Source: Hyposmocoma kahamanoa (lineage: Eukaryota; Arthropoda; Insecta; Lepidoptera; Cosmopterigidae). From it: a stretch of 64,000 nucleotides of DNA. Shown piece by piece: positions 1-10,259 of the stretch (the first letter of the stretch is position 1; every line of letters starts with the position of its first letter). The DNA lies in the NCBI RefSeq assembly GCF_003589595.1, contig NW_020654080.1, positions 8,890,115-8,954,114 of the forward strand. Reading direction: 5' to 3'. A model generated the notes under the pieces. The model was not told the origin of the DNA and did not search any database. It was given only the letters and a program-made list of their open reading frames with translations. Both the position numbers and the translations under genes were made by a program.

Positions 1-1628
1 ACTTTTGTGTGTATCACTATTGGTGATACTGTACTGATGCTGTGCATCATCGCTGAGTTTCATGATATGACGAATATCAGTAAACCACGGTTGTTGCTTG
101 TCCATAATTACAACATGCTTCACTGGGGCGTGTTAGTCCATTAAATGTATAATAAAAGTATTGAAAAATGCTACCATTTCGTTCACGTCACTCATTTCAA
201 TTTATTAATATTCACGGTCATGTACGTAATATAAACTACTTCCAGGCTATATTTTAGCGCCACTTAGGTATAAGACAGTATTTTGATCTTTTTCATTACA
301 ATCAGTAATATGAAGTTTTTGGTAAAGCAGTTTAAAAAATACAGTGTGTGAATGTGCAATTTTCACATACAAAGGTCCTAGGGCGTGATAAACTACGGCA
401 AACTTTACCCAACCTCGATTAGTTTACTAATAACAGCGAACGGCGTTAAGTGTAATAGCGTGTAGTGTAAGTGCTGGAATGATATTTCTCCTCCATTGTG
501 TGACATAAAAAAAAACGATTTAAGCGTGAATACAAAAAACATCTTTTGTCAGAGCAGATGTGTCTCGCTACTTAGATATTTCCCCAATCAATGCGTTTGA
601 TACCTGTAAACCTGTAAACCTCATATTTGGTGACCATTGTTATAATTTAATATTATGTTTGTAAACTTACATTATTATTTATATTGCTTACCTTTATTAC
701 TTACACTATTTATATTATTTGCTTTACAATATATATATATTTGCGTGTGATGCATTTTAGTGGCATGACTTATATGGTACTGGCAGAAAACCAGCACTGT
801 CTGACTTCTCTCGGTCTACAGTAATTATGCTGAGTCAGGGCCATTTCAGCACAAACTGTAGTCATAGGTACAATAAAATTTTATTAGTTCTTATAGTATT
901 TGTTTATTTTTCTCACACTATTTGTTTTTATCGCAGTATGTGTTTTATATAAATGTCGTCCATTTGTTTGTAAGTCAATGGTTACAAACTAATTTATAAA
1001 TTGTCGCTTTGTAATATGGGCAGATGGCGCTAATTCTTAACGAAATAAAGGAATAGCCGGCAGTATACGTAAAAATCTGTAGAATAACCGCCATCTAGTT
1101 CATTTGTTTGTTATCGCTAGAAATTATAGTAGCTTTGAAAAATAGTTATGTGGTATTTGTCGCGACATCTAGTGTACCAATGGTTCTAAATACCTATCTA
1201 CGCATTCTTGTTATTGATTCATGATACATTATACGATCTACATAAATAACGTACGACAGAATTATTAACATAGAATTTAATTTTGCAGTTTGTACAACTC
1301 TGGGTATGTCCCAATAATCCAAACTCTTAAGAACGTTTAACTCACTTATACAATTAATAAACTGAACTTTTGATATTAACCCATTCCTTGACAATACTTA
1401 AATAGTACAGCACACAAATATGTTACAAATATGTGTACTACTTTTCTAAGTGCCGTAGTGCTTTTATTGATTGAATATAATAATTACGCTTTATGAATGA
1501 CGACTGATCCCGTCAACATTTTTGTATAAAAGAAAGTATGGTTATGATTGTAGTAAGAAGGTTGCCGATATGTCATATCGAATGTACCAAAACTTATGCG
1601 TTTTAGAGAAAAAAAACTGGTTAATACT
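1..1628. other. AT-rich stretch, no gene recognised
   Basis: No reading frame with a recognisable domain and no repeat shared with the rest of the window was seen. Short open frames here look like chance frames in AT-rich DNA. Confidence 0.5.
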
Positions 1629-1855
1629 ATCGAGTTCTTAGGTTTTCGCGATTGTTACACATAGGAAATGAAACTATTTTTCCGGATTTAAATCGCGTAT
1701 ACTTGTTTTTTTCAAACAAACCGAAGTTTCGGGCCCTTTACAGGTCCCATGGTCACGGTTGACTGTCAGTCACTTCAGTCACTTCGAAACTTCGGTTTGT
1801 TTGAAAAACAATTATACGCGATTTAAATCCGGAAAAATAGTTTCATTTCCTATGG
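1629..1855. repeat. Foldback repeat, family H copy 1
   Basis: Two arms face each other: about 1661-1732 and its inverted counterpart about 1785-1853, separated by roughly 50 bases. The arms share the blocks GGAAATGAAACTATTTTTCC, GATTTAAATC and CAAACAAACCGAAG. The same sequence recurs at 23489, 26363, 27857 and, split by a transposon, at 39645/42906. It has no coding capacity and is best called a MITE-like dispersed repeat of unknown superfamily. Confidence 0.7.
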
Positions 1856-2059
1856 TTAATACTAACTTTTGATGTTAGAAAGTTCAATGGCACTGACATG
1901 TACTTGTATCACATCATACAAACACGTCGGCGTTTACCGTGCTGTCTTAATATAACGTCCACAAATGTGTGCGTGCAAATTGATTTTTGTCAGTATGTTG
2001 TCGATATTTCTCTATAAAGAAGCAGTGGACGGCAACAGAAAGCATTTGGGAATCGCAAA

Positions 2060-2510
2060 CCGTAGTTGGTTTTTTAATCGACTTCAAAAAAGGAGGACGT
2101 TCTCGATTCGACTGTATGTGTGTATATTCCGCGTTAACTGATTCTTTTTTGTTGGAAAGAGGGTACCTCAGCATTGGTCCATTTAATTTTTAAGAAAATA
2201 TTCCACCTCTATGTAGGGCTGTTCACGCATGAAGACTTATTTTTATAAATAGCGCAAAAATTTTATAAGGAGCAATTATTTTAATTGTTGATTTTGCTAT
2301 GTTCCAATTGAAGGCGTTTTTCTCTCTCAATGAGCACCGATTTTTGTTATCTCCTGTGTTAAGCCCCTTAAAGTGGCGAACTAGGGGATGAATCCGGTTT
2401 TGCGCGCTTTCCGGTAATCGATTTCAATAAAACTTGGCAAATAGTTGTAATATCGCGAACTTTTGATATCGGTTTTTTTAGTACTCTGTCCTGAGATTAT
2501 TGAGATCCTG
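2060..2510 (+). repeat. Dispersed repeat, family G copy 1 (GACTTCAAAAAAGGAGGA type)
   Basis: Begins near CGACTTCAAAAAAGGAGG and ends near AGTACTCTGTCCTGAG, with internal landmarks TTGGAAAGAGGGTACCTC and TCAATAAAACTTGGCAAAT. Other copies lie at 5855-6475 (reverse), 16140-16490, 52725-53005 and 59068-59300. Non-coding. The common order of landmarks shows one family; its superfamily is not evident from the sequence. Confidence 0.65.
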
Positions 2511-2879
2511 AATATCCCTTAGTACCTACTATCGTATTCTGATTTTTAATTTTATGATAAAAACGCATATGAACGGGTTAAGTCAATTACTGATAAAAAA
2601 GATAAATTTTCTTAAATTTTGCAGTCGTAAACAAAGCTTCATTGATAAAATTATATTGTGGAAAACTCCAATTACGATTTATTCGCTTCAACGCTATTTA
2701 TATAGCACTTGAACAGCTATTCATTTGAATCGGATGGTATCTGGGAAGTTTCCAAAATGTGTTTATTATAATGACGGTGATAAACAACACAGACACAATT
2801 GATTGCGAAAAACTTTTTAAGGTGAGCCACCGAATGAAAAGCGGAAAGAATTGTTTTGCTAAATCAAATGGTTAACGCA

Positions 2880-3240
2880 TTTACTTTTAAAAAACGGTCT
2901 TATAAAAAATATACAATACATATAAGGATATTGTTTAAAGAAAGAGCTAATTTGTTACACGATAAGATGTATTTTATCCGATCATGTAAAATCATGGAAA
3001 CAGGCTAAAACTAAAGTCCAAAACGAATTATGAACAAGATATCTAAATTTTGTACATAATTTTTAAACGGAGATATTTCTCTTTAAGTACTACCCAGAAC
3101 TTGCTACATTTTGGTTTTCAAGTTAAGCCTTATACTATTTAAATTCACATTTATCCCAAAATTTGAAAATTGCCTAGTGGTTTAACCGGTGTCAAATTTT
3201 CGTCACCTGTTCTTAATTTATTCATAATAATTTTCAGCGC
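2880..3240 (+). repeat. Dispersed repeat, family E copy 1
   Basis: Shares blocks with 19040-19880: a direct match around the AAAACGAAT ... ATATCTAA segment and the TTTTGGTTTT ... GAAAATT segment, and an inverted match around ATTTTATCCGATC (2970-2990 against 19040-19090). Non-coding; the different relative orientation of the blocks shows rearrangement in one copy. Confidence 0.4.
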
Positions 3241-3246
3241 CCGGAT

Positions 3247-4625
3247 TCAAATCATATCAAATCAAATAATTTATTTGCTCTAAGTACAATCATATACATG
3301 CAAATACAGTAGTACATTTCCTTGCCTTATATAACGTCATTCTTATTCTAAATCGAAGTTACAACATTTTATTATTTAAATTACATACAATATTAAATTA
3401 CAATATAAATAGTATTTTATTTACCTAATGCATTAGCAAAGAATTCATTAATTAAAGTAAAATGGCCTATTTAAAACAAAAACTATTACACTTTTCTTTC
3501 AAATCTTCTAAAATTACTACAAAGTTGTAGTAATCCTTCCTTAAATTATTGAACACTTTGATTGCAATGTTGTAGATACCGTTGTTGAAATTAACAAACC
3601 GAGAATTATTTATTTCTAGGTTGAAATTATGACGTTGCCCTGCTGTTCGAAACTTTTCCTTTTTTATAAAAACATGGAGACATATTCCATAGAGATATAA
3701 TTGTAAGGATTTTGTTATCTACAAAGAAATTTCGGTGTGTAACTTGTATGCGTTTAACAATTAGCCGTATAGCCTTTTTTGCATTAGTAGAAGAGAGTTG
3801 ATATTAAATCCATTGCCCAAACTTCAATATACAAGATACAATATTAATGCTTTCAAAATAAGAGTAATAAACAGTTTTTAAAAAGTTAGTGTCTGCTATT
3901 TTTGAGAGACTTTTTAATGAGTAACACGCACTTGCCAATCTTTTGTTTCTATTTGGTTATGCCGTCTCTGATAAGGGTCAAGTTCAACTCCCAAAATTAT
4001 ATTTATAGTGCCCTCCTCAGAACGAACCATGCCAGAATCTCCACCAGAAACTTCTACATAGGTATTGGGTGCGATCAGACAAATAAGATTCAAAAAGATT
4101 CACTGCAGTGCCACGTATGCCATAATATTCCGGTTTGCTAAGAAGTATTCCATAATCAACACAGTCAAATGCTTTTATTAGATCACAGAACACCCCACTA
4201 CATTTGTATCTTTCATTTAAATTAACCGTTATTTTGGTAACTAAATTTATTTCAGTATTTGAAATATTTTCCCCTTCCTGAAGCCGTACTGATGTGAGGT
4301 AAACAGATTGTTTTTCGAAGTGATTATCTAATCTCCCAGCCAAGCATTTTTCAAATATCTTTGAAATAACTAGTATAAGAGATACCGGTCTATAGTTATA
4401 GACTATATATAGCTCAGTACGACTTCCTTTTTTATGTATTGTAATAATTTTGGCCATATTTAGTATATTGGGGAAAACACCTTCTCCTAAACAATTGTTA
4501 AAGACTATGCATAGTGGTGTACATAGTAAATCTATGTTGTCTTTTACAAATTTTGTTCTTAAATTATCTGGTCCACTGGAGTTACTATTTTTAAGATTTT
4601 TTACTATTCTTTACTATTGCGGGAC
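3247..4625 (-). pseudogene. Decayed CR1/Jockey-like LINE reverse transcriptase fragment
   Basis: Read on the minus strand, the translated fragments follow the order of a non-LTR retrotransposon ORF2. First comes a segment ending SSGPDNL (near 4580), then the fingers motif NYRPVSL (near 4390), then the palm motif FCDLIKAFDCVDYGILL (near 4150), then YGIRG. Further downstream are KKAIRLIVKRIQ (near 3750) and a C-terminal NFNNGIYNIAIKVFNNL (near 3590). The YADD catalytic motif was not found, so an internal deletion is likely. Frame changes and a 5' truncation near 4620 make it non-functional. The 3' end at 3247 carries the GATTTGATATGATTT tail also seen, slightly altered, at 25297. Family placement is by motif resemblance only; Jockey versus CR1 is not settled. 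Confidence 0.8.
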
Positions 4626-4629
4626 GCGA

Positions 4630-5110
4630 GGGGTAACCCCCCACACCTCACTTCCTAAAATCTAGACTCGCTTTGAAACACCTCGCCTTAACTGTTGGCA
4701 TAGCATTTGATTCAGTATTCGTAGGTGTAGATTGATATTATAATTTGAATCTAAAAATATGTAGCAAAAAAATAATGACGTTCCAATCGGATTTAATTTT
4801 GAGTTAGTACGTTTTGTGGTTTATTCCCGTCACTACCCGGCATAAAGTATTTTTGATTTGAGAAGAACGATTGCGTGAACGATTCTGAACATAATCGCAG
4901 GGAAAACTGTTTTTTGAAGAGCTTTTACAAAAATGTATTCAAAGATCTCCTTTCGCCACCCATATTAGGTAAGCCTAGTGATTTTTTTTTTTAGAAGCGA
5001 CCCTTTAGAGCTATACTAGTCACAATAAGGATAAATATTTGAGCCAGGAAATGAATATAGTAAAAAAATGTACTACTATTGGTCGAGTGGATGAACAGTT
5101 AACTTAAAAT
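4630..5110. other. Non-coding stretch, nothing recognised
   Basis: AT-rich sequence between the LINE fragment and a TIR-bearing repeat. No frame with domain content and no repeat match was seen. Confidence 0.4.
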
Positions 5111-5116
5111 ATAGTT

Positions 5117-5395
5117 TTATCGTGTCAAACCAAAACACTGCAAAGATCAGTACAGTGTTTTGTTATTTCATAACAACAAGAATCTTTCGGCTATTATTAT
5201 GGGAAAATGAATTAATTCGTTTTTAAATAGAAATAGCATATTTTCCAAAGTGAAATTATAAAGGCTAGACAGATTTCTTTACTATCCAATATACAGCTAA
5301 AGTTATATGTATCCTTTTATGTTAATACCTCAAAAATTACAAAAAACGGAAAATTCTTTACTCAACTTTTTCACAAAATTTCGATATTCCATTTT
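5117..5395 (+). repeat. Dispersed repeat, family D copy 1 (CGTGTCAAACC terminus)
   Basis: Starts with CGTGTCAAACCAAAACACTG and continues through ATCTTTCGGCT. Copies are at 22990-23270, 50398-50695 and, reversed, 43514-43755. The 50398 copy ends in the inverse of this start, so the family appears to be a small non-autonomous DNA element. This copy lacks a visible second terminus. Confidence 0.5.
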
Positions 5396-5401
5396 TATGA
5401 T

Positions 5402-5490
5402 ATTAAGTGATGGGACAAACAAGTCATGCGCGTTGTGGTAAGTGACACGCCTGTCCATAACAGTTGCACTGCCACTGCGCTCGTCACCTA
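5402..5490 (-). repeat. Partial family F repeat
   Basis: Carries the family F end TGATGGGACAAACAAGTC and the block GACACGCCTGTCCATAACAG in the minus orientation. Only the distal third of the roughly 290-bp family is present. Confidence 0.6.
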
Positions 5491-5599
5491 AGACTTAAGG
5501 CTTGATTCATATCGCGTAGACGCTACGCGACATAAACTTTATCCTCAACAAAATAAGGCAACATTTCATTAAACAAATTGCTGCAGAGAACTGCGGTAG

Positions 5600-5790
5600 G
5601 CGCACTTTATAAAATGCAATATACTATAAAACATATTCTCCACTAAATAAAGTATACATTTCTTCAAACAACAAAAAACTAGAGTAAAGTCGCGCCGCGT
5701 CGCCTACGGTAGGTAACGGTTAGCGACTGTAGCTGACTTGGCGCGGCGCTGCCAACGCGGCGCGGCTGCGTTAAGGCGAGCAATGCAAAA
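5600..5790 (+). repeat. Single arm of the palindrome-end MITE (copy C)
   Basis: Starts GCGCACTTTATAAAATGCAA and runs through AAAGTATACATTTCTTCAAA into a GC-rich block with CGCCTACGGTAGG motifs. The same order occurs at the outer ends of the 6519-9080 palindrome. The sequence before it (from about 5530) is repeated again at 5787, so the arm lies in a local direct repeat. Confidence 0.55.
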
Positions 5791-5854
5791 TAAATTTTAT
5801 CCTCAATAAAATAAGGCAAATCTTGCCATTAAACAAACACAAGATAATCTCAGT

Positions 5855-6475
5855 ACAGAGTACTAAAAAAACCGACCTCAAAAGTACATGGAATTACGTC
5901 TATTTGCTAAGTTTTATTGAAATATTCCCTAGTTCGCCACTATACAGGACTTGACACTGGAGATAATAATAGTCGGTTCTCATTACTCAAATATATTGAG
6001 AGAAAAACGCCTAGATTTGGAGAAATAGCAGAATCAACTATTAAAATAATTGCTCCTAAATTAAAGTTGAATATAAAGTACATGGAATTACGTCTATTTG
6101 CTAAGTTTTATTGAAATATTCCCTAGTTCGCCACTATACAGGACTTGACACTGGAGATAATAATAGTCGGTTCTCACTACTCAAATATATTGAGAGAAAA
6201 ACGCCTTGAATTGGAGAAATAGCAAAGTCAACTATTAAAATAATTGCTCCTAAATTAAAGTTGAATATAAAAATGAATCCTCATGCGTGTACAGCCACCC
6301 TTGAAGGTGGATGATTTTCTTCAACATGAAATGGGACCACTATGTACCCCCTTTCCAACAAAAAAAGAATGAAAATCGGGTCACAAATACCGGAGTTATC
6401 GCGTAACATACATACAAAAAAAGAACATAAAGTCGAATTGAGAACCTCCTCCTTTTTTGAAGTCGGTTAAAAACG
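5855..6475 (-). repeat. Family G repeat with internal tandem duplication
   Basis: Reverse-oriented family G copy, from ACCGACCTCAAAAGTAC to TTTTTTGAAGTCGGTTAAAA. It contains two adjacent copies of a 193-base unit (5882-6074 and 6075-6267) that differ at only a few bases. The repeat separates sequence that looks like part of the neighbouring arm-type MITE, so it probably inserted there. Confidence 0.7.
5882..6267. repeat. 193-bp tandem duplication, two units
   Basis: The string AAGTACATGGAATTACGTCT occurs at 5882 and again at 6075. The sequences that follow stay collinear for the whole period and diverge only after about 6268. The copies are nearly identical, so the duplication is recent relative to the repeat it sits in, or is an assembly error. 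Confidence 0.85.
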
Positions 6476-6518
6476 AAGTTCCTTCAAGAGGCGGCGGGTT
6501 GCAGAGAGGTTTGGCGGG

Positions 6519-6893
6519 TGCACTTTATAAAATGCAATATACTATAGAACATATTCTTTATTCAATAAAGTATACATTTCTTCAAACAACAAAAAACAAA
6601 AGAGTAAAGCCGCGTGACGCGTCGTGGTTTACAACTCCGCCCACTTGTCTCGCCTCTGACAATACAAAGTGTAACTTAGCTTCTCAACAATAAGGTATAT
6701 TTCTTTGAAAGGCAGATTGCGTAGTAGATTCAATGTAGTATATAATATTATATATAATATTACATATAAAATAAACTAAACAAAGTCGATATTTCTATGA
6801 AAGCCAAGCAAAATCTCTTTTGATAGAAGCAATATATACTTTATGTAGTAGACAGTATGTTCTATATTACAATGCATATTATAAAGTGCGCCC
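6519..6893 (+). mobile_element. Foldback MITE at the left end of the palindrome
   Basis: Its own ends are inverted: CACTTTATAAAATGCAATAT near 6521 and ATGCATATTATAAAGTGCGC near 6885. The interior is asymmetric, with AACTTAGCTTCTCAACAATA and AAACAAAGTCGATATTTC, and aligns collinearly with the reverse complement of 8668-9080. Confidence 0.6.
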
Positions 6894-7044
6894 GGCGAAG
6901 CTTGACCTCTTGCTGCATCTACTTTACGGATAAGTGGACGTGTTTAGGCAATATGTGGATTATACGTGCAAATAATATTGCGTGGATGAGAAGGTCCCGG
7001 GTTTCATTACCGGTAGAACCAATTTTGGAAATGTAATTTTTTAA

Positions 7045-7410
7045 CGTAGTTTTGGCCTAGGTGCTCTGGGTAATGCCGCGGAGTGAGTTCCGTAGCTCTT
7101 GGTTCCGGCCTCGATTCCCGGTAGAATAAATTTTGACATGATTTTTTTAATGGTATTAGCTTAGGTGCTCTGAGTAGTGCCGTGGAGTGAATTCCGTAAC
7201 TCTTGGTTCCGGGTTCGATTCCCGGTAGAACTAATTTTGAAAATGAACTGAATGAACTATTCTAAAACGGTTTTGGCCTAGATGTACAGAGTAGTGCCGC
7301 AGACTGAATTCCGTAACTCTTGATCACCGGTAGAACCAATTTGGAAAATGAACTTTTCTGAAGTGGTTTTGGCCTAGATATTCTGGTAATGCCCCTGTTT
7401 GGATTTCATT
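7045..7410 (+). repeat. Four tandem tRNA-like units
   Basis: Units begin near 7047, 7151, 7268 and 7366 (periods about 104, 117 and 96). The best unit (about 7152-7232) is about 80 nt. It has a TGGCCTAGGTG-like A box, a perfect B box GGTTCGATTCC, a T-arm with stem CCGGG/CCCGG and loop TTCGATT, and a 3' TAGAACC that can pair with 5' GGTTTTG, counting G-U pairs, as an acceptor stem. T-rich runs lie between units, as at a Pol III terminator. Unit 3 lacks part of the T-arm. tRNA descent is inferred from these features; no anticodon is assigned. Confidence 0.6.
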
Positions 7411-8289
7411 GTTCTGGTGCTCCTAAGGAGTACAGAGAGTTCCCTTGTTTGAAACCAGCATGCGTAGCATGGCGGTATATCGCATACGATATGTGGTAAG
7501 CCTCCCTCCGGCATATATAATGCAGTCGATAAAGCGGTTTATTTCCAGTAGATCCATATACTCAGTCTCACATGTAGCAGTTGTAGCCCAAAAGTTCCAA
7601 TGAGGATGTTGTCATTATTACAATTCATTATTACAATTCAGAATTTGTAAAATACCGCACTAGCGCCATTCGTTCTTCTGTTTATTTGATAATGAACGCT
7701 TGTTATACATTTTGACGAACAAGGATAGCGATACGTGAAATTGCGTGTATAGCTTATATTTGTCATTTAGTCATCGTCGGGAAAATTGTAATCATTTAAT
7801 TGCATCGTTGTAAAACGATGAAACAAAAAATCGTTCATTATCAAATAAACAAAAAAATAAAATTTTAGTAAAGCTTTATGGAGTGTATGTCACGGGAATG
7901 TTTATCACATATTGCATGCGATATGCTGTCATACTACGCTTGCCGTTTCTTTTTATTATTTCTGTTTATTTCGTTTGTCGCGCTCAATTTTTACGTTGAT
8001 AAAATTACTGTACATTACTGACAAAATGTTTTAAAATCAACTGTGACCATGTTTGACGTCGTGATATTGTTTCGCGGTCATTGATCGAGGCGCGCGCTGT
8101 GCGTCTAAAATGTGACTTTACGGTGCTCGCCATATTCGCTATAGAGAAAAATAAAAATAGCAGTTTTATCAATTTAATTTGACAGCTAAATGTGGCTATA
8201 ATAGGTTTATTGTGGCGTCATGCTACGGGCACTGGTGGTTGTCTGACAACAGATCAGGAAAAAGTTCATCCACTTTTTTTAAATTTAGT

Positions 8290-8560
8290 TCACAAGTTAA
8301 CCCAGACCACCTAGGCCAAAACCACTTTAGAAAAGTTCATTTCCCATATTGGTTCTACCGGGAGTCGAACCCGGAATATAAAACTACGAAGTTCGCTCCG
8401 CGGCACTACCCAGAATACCTAGGCGGCCAAAAACACTTTAGAAAAAGTTCATTTTCAAAATTAGTTCTACCGGGAGTCAAACCCGGAACCAAGAGCTACG
8501 AAGTTCGCCTGATCCCACCAAAAGCATAACAAAACACTTATATTTCCGAAATTGGTTCTA
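8290..8560 (-). repeat. Inverted array of tRNA-like units
   Basis: Minus-strand counterparts of the units at 7045-7410, with the B-box-bearing blocks GGTTCGACTCCCGGTAGAAC and GGTTTGACTCCCGGTAGAAC and the GGCCTAGGTGGTCTGGGT start. Two clear units and one degenerate unit are seen. An apparent open frame on the plus strand here is a by-product of the repeats. Confidence 0.6.
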
Positions 8561-8667
8561 CCGGTAATGAAACTCGGGACTTTCTCATCCTTGCAATATT
8601 ATTTGCATGTATAATCTACAACAGTAGAGGTGGCAGCAAGCAGCCGCGGGATACGTCGAGCTGCACC

Positions 8668-9080
8668 AGGCGCACTTTATAATATGCATTATAATATAGA
8701 ACATACTTTCTACTGAATAAAGTATGTATTGCTTCTACCAAAAGAGAAAAGCCGCGCTGCGTCGGCGACGGTAGGCGACGGTAGGCGACGGTTGGCGGCG
8801 CAGCGCGACGCAGCGCTGCTTTTTGCTTTCCTTGTAAAGAAATATCGACTTTGTTTAGTAAATATGAAATTCTACATTGCATCTACCACGCAGTATGTCT
8901 TTCAAAGAAATATACGTTATTGTTGAGTAGCTAAGTTACACTTTGCATTGCTGAAGGCGGAACAAGTCGCCGACGGTTAGCGACGTCGCCAACCGTAACC
9001 TACCGTAGGCGTAGTTTCTCTTTTGTTTGAAGAAATCTATACTTTATTTAGTGGAGAATATGTTCTATAGTATATTGTAC
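8668..9080 (-). mobile_element. Foldback MITE at the right end of the palindrome
   Basis: Reverse-complement counterpart of 6519-6893, slightly longer because of a GC-rich block (about 8755-8815). That block contains three copies of a GGCGACGGTA 10-mer and a CAGCGCTGC-rich hairpin. Confidence 0.6.
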
Positions 9081-9095
9081 CTTCATCAACCCTAA

Positions 9096-9319
9096 GCGCC
9101 CAGTTACACGAGAAAAAAGTTTTCGCGCGGCCGCCGCGCGGCTTACGCCCAATTACCACGCCTTCATGTAAATTAATGGCAAATCTGAATTCTATTTACT
9201 AAACAACAACATTTAAATTCCTCTCAAAAAAATTACCGCTGTCCGCGGACTCCGCTCGGCGACCGCGCGGCGGCCGCGAAGGGTGAACGCGATGAAATTC
9301 GAGTCGAATAAATGCGCAC
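9096..9319. mobile_element. PIF/Harbinger-like MITE, TAA target duplication
   Basis: Flanked on both sides by TAA (9093-9095 and 9320-9322). The ends begin GCGCCCAGTTAC and finish AATGCGCAC. The interior is GC-rich with GCGGCCGC blocks. A relative lies at 34282-34588. TWA duplications are typical of PIF/Harbinger elements; there is no transposase. Confidence 0.55.
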
Positions 9320-9322
9320 TAA

Positions 9323-9499
9323 GAGTTACACACGACGTCATTTAGCAGCGATGCAAATGCGATGCAGTTGCTAATCGTCTACTTTTACATACACGCGCGA
9401 CAGCATCGATAAAAACGCGCGATTGTATCGCTTGACTTGTGATTTATAAGCGATTGCATCAATGCACACGCGCATCTACGTCGATGCAATGTGCGTTTA
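9323..9499. mobile_element. Truncated MITE related to 61609-61859
   Basis: Starts directly after the TAA shared with the preceding element. The blocks TTAGCAGCGATGCAAA, GCAGTTGCTAATCGTCTAC and AACGCGCGATTGTATCGC match the order in the complete copy at 61609-61859. The distal inverted repeat is missing and the sequence changes to an ATTAATATT tail. Confidence 0.55.
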
Positions 9500-9563
9500 A
9501 TATTAATATTAATTAGACAACATCACATACGTTGCTCTGACCAAAGTAAGTAGCAAACGTCGC

Positions 9564-9949
9564 TTTACTCTCTCAAACTCGTATCCTAGGGTCGTATTCT
9601 AGAACTCTACTCAATGCTCAAGTCAGGATTGCAATTGAAACACAAGCACTGGAAATACGACCCTAATGGCAGGGACTTGAGTATGATTTCAAGTGCTTTA
9701 AACCATACTCAAGTCCTGACTTGAGCATTGAGTAGAGTTCTAGAATACGACCCTTAAAGTTACTGAAACCAAAAAATGGATTGTATATACAAATTTAGCA
9801 GGCTGATTTCACATGACATTTTCTTGATATTTACACACTAGCTTCAACTAAAGTAATGCATACCCTTGATAAGAAATTTAATATAAATAGAAAGTTTTGA
9901 CATCTCCTGAATAATATACTCTTTATAAGATACGAGTTTGAGAAAGTAA
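9564..9949. mobile_element. TIR element inserted in the SINE
   Basis: Inverted termini: TTTACTCTCTCAAACTCGTA (from 9564) and, inverted, GATACGAGTTTGAGAAAGTA (ending near 9949). It lies exactly in the interruption of the SINE and is itself interrupted at 9589-9753. A clear target duplication was not found. Confidence 0.6.
9589..9753. mobile_element. 165-bp MITE with perfect 40-bp inverted repeats
   Basis: The first 40 bases, starting GGGTCGTATTCTAGAACTCT, are the exact reverse complement of the last 40. A second, shorter GACTTGAGTATG / CATACTCAAGTC pair lies inside. Flanks are CTA (9586-9588) and TTA (9754-9756), compatible with a mutated 3-bp TWA duplication as in PIF/Harbinger-type elements. 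Confidence 0.7.
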
Positions 9950-10259
9950 GGCATCGTAAAGCACTTGTGTTATGGAAATCGGAAGTAACGACGGTACCAC
10001 AAAACACCCAGATCCGAGAAAACAATTAAAAAAAATTAGTTTCTACATTCACCCGGTCGAGTATCAAGCACGGGACCTTAGAGTTGGCGACACCATAAAA
10101 ATCGGTGTGCAAGCCACTCGACCACGGAAGCGTCAAATATTTTGCATTGCTGCTAAAAATCTCCGTGCGTAACCTCTCGTATTCATCCCTTCAATTAGGT
10201 TTCATTAATTATGTATATTTGTTTATGTACACGCCATAGTGTACATATTATAACTTAAC

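Larger units (their letters stand above)
6519..9080. repeat. Large imperfect palindrome (foldback), arms about 0.9 kb
   Basis: Reading inward from both ends the two halves align in order: the MITE start at 6519 with its inverse ending at 9080; the CAAAGTGTAACTTAGCT segment; the MITE end at 6893 with 8668; the TGCAAATAATATTGC segment at 6968 with its inverse at 8593; tRNA-like units at 7050-7410 with inverted units at 8290-8560; TATCGCATACGATATGTG at 7480 with its inverse near 7910; and TTTATTTGATAATGAACG at 7680 with its inverse near 7833. The centre is near 7770. Identity is moderate with large indels, and 7950-8220 has no partner. No TE protein is encoded. Confidence 0.8.
9516..10135 (-). 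mobile_element. tRNA-derived SINE, family B, split by an insertion
   Basis: The SINE tail part (9516-9560, ACAACATCACATACGTTGCT) and the remainder with the tRNA-like head (about 9957-10135) are separated by about 395 bases. Uninterrupted copies at 37757-37999 and 53407-53632 show the two parts should join near AGTAGC. The head carries a TGGTCGAGTGG-type A box and a degenerate B box on the minus strand. Confidence 0.75.

Noticed and set aside
1662..1853. Rho-independent terminator or CRISPR-like palindrome
   Set aside because: The genome is eukaryotic and the same foldback recurs as a dispersed repeat; no spacer-repeat array exists.
8179..8529. 116-codon plus-strand open frame
   Set aside because: Lies across the inverted tRNA-like units of the palindrome; its sequence is explained by the repeat and has no domain.
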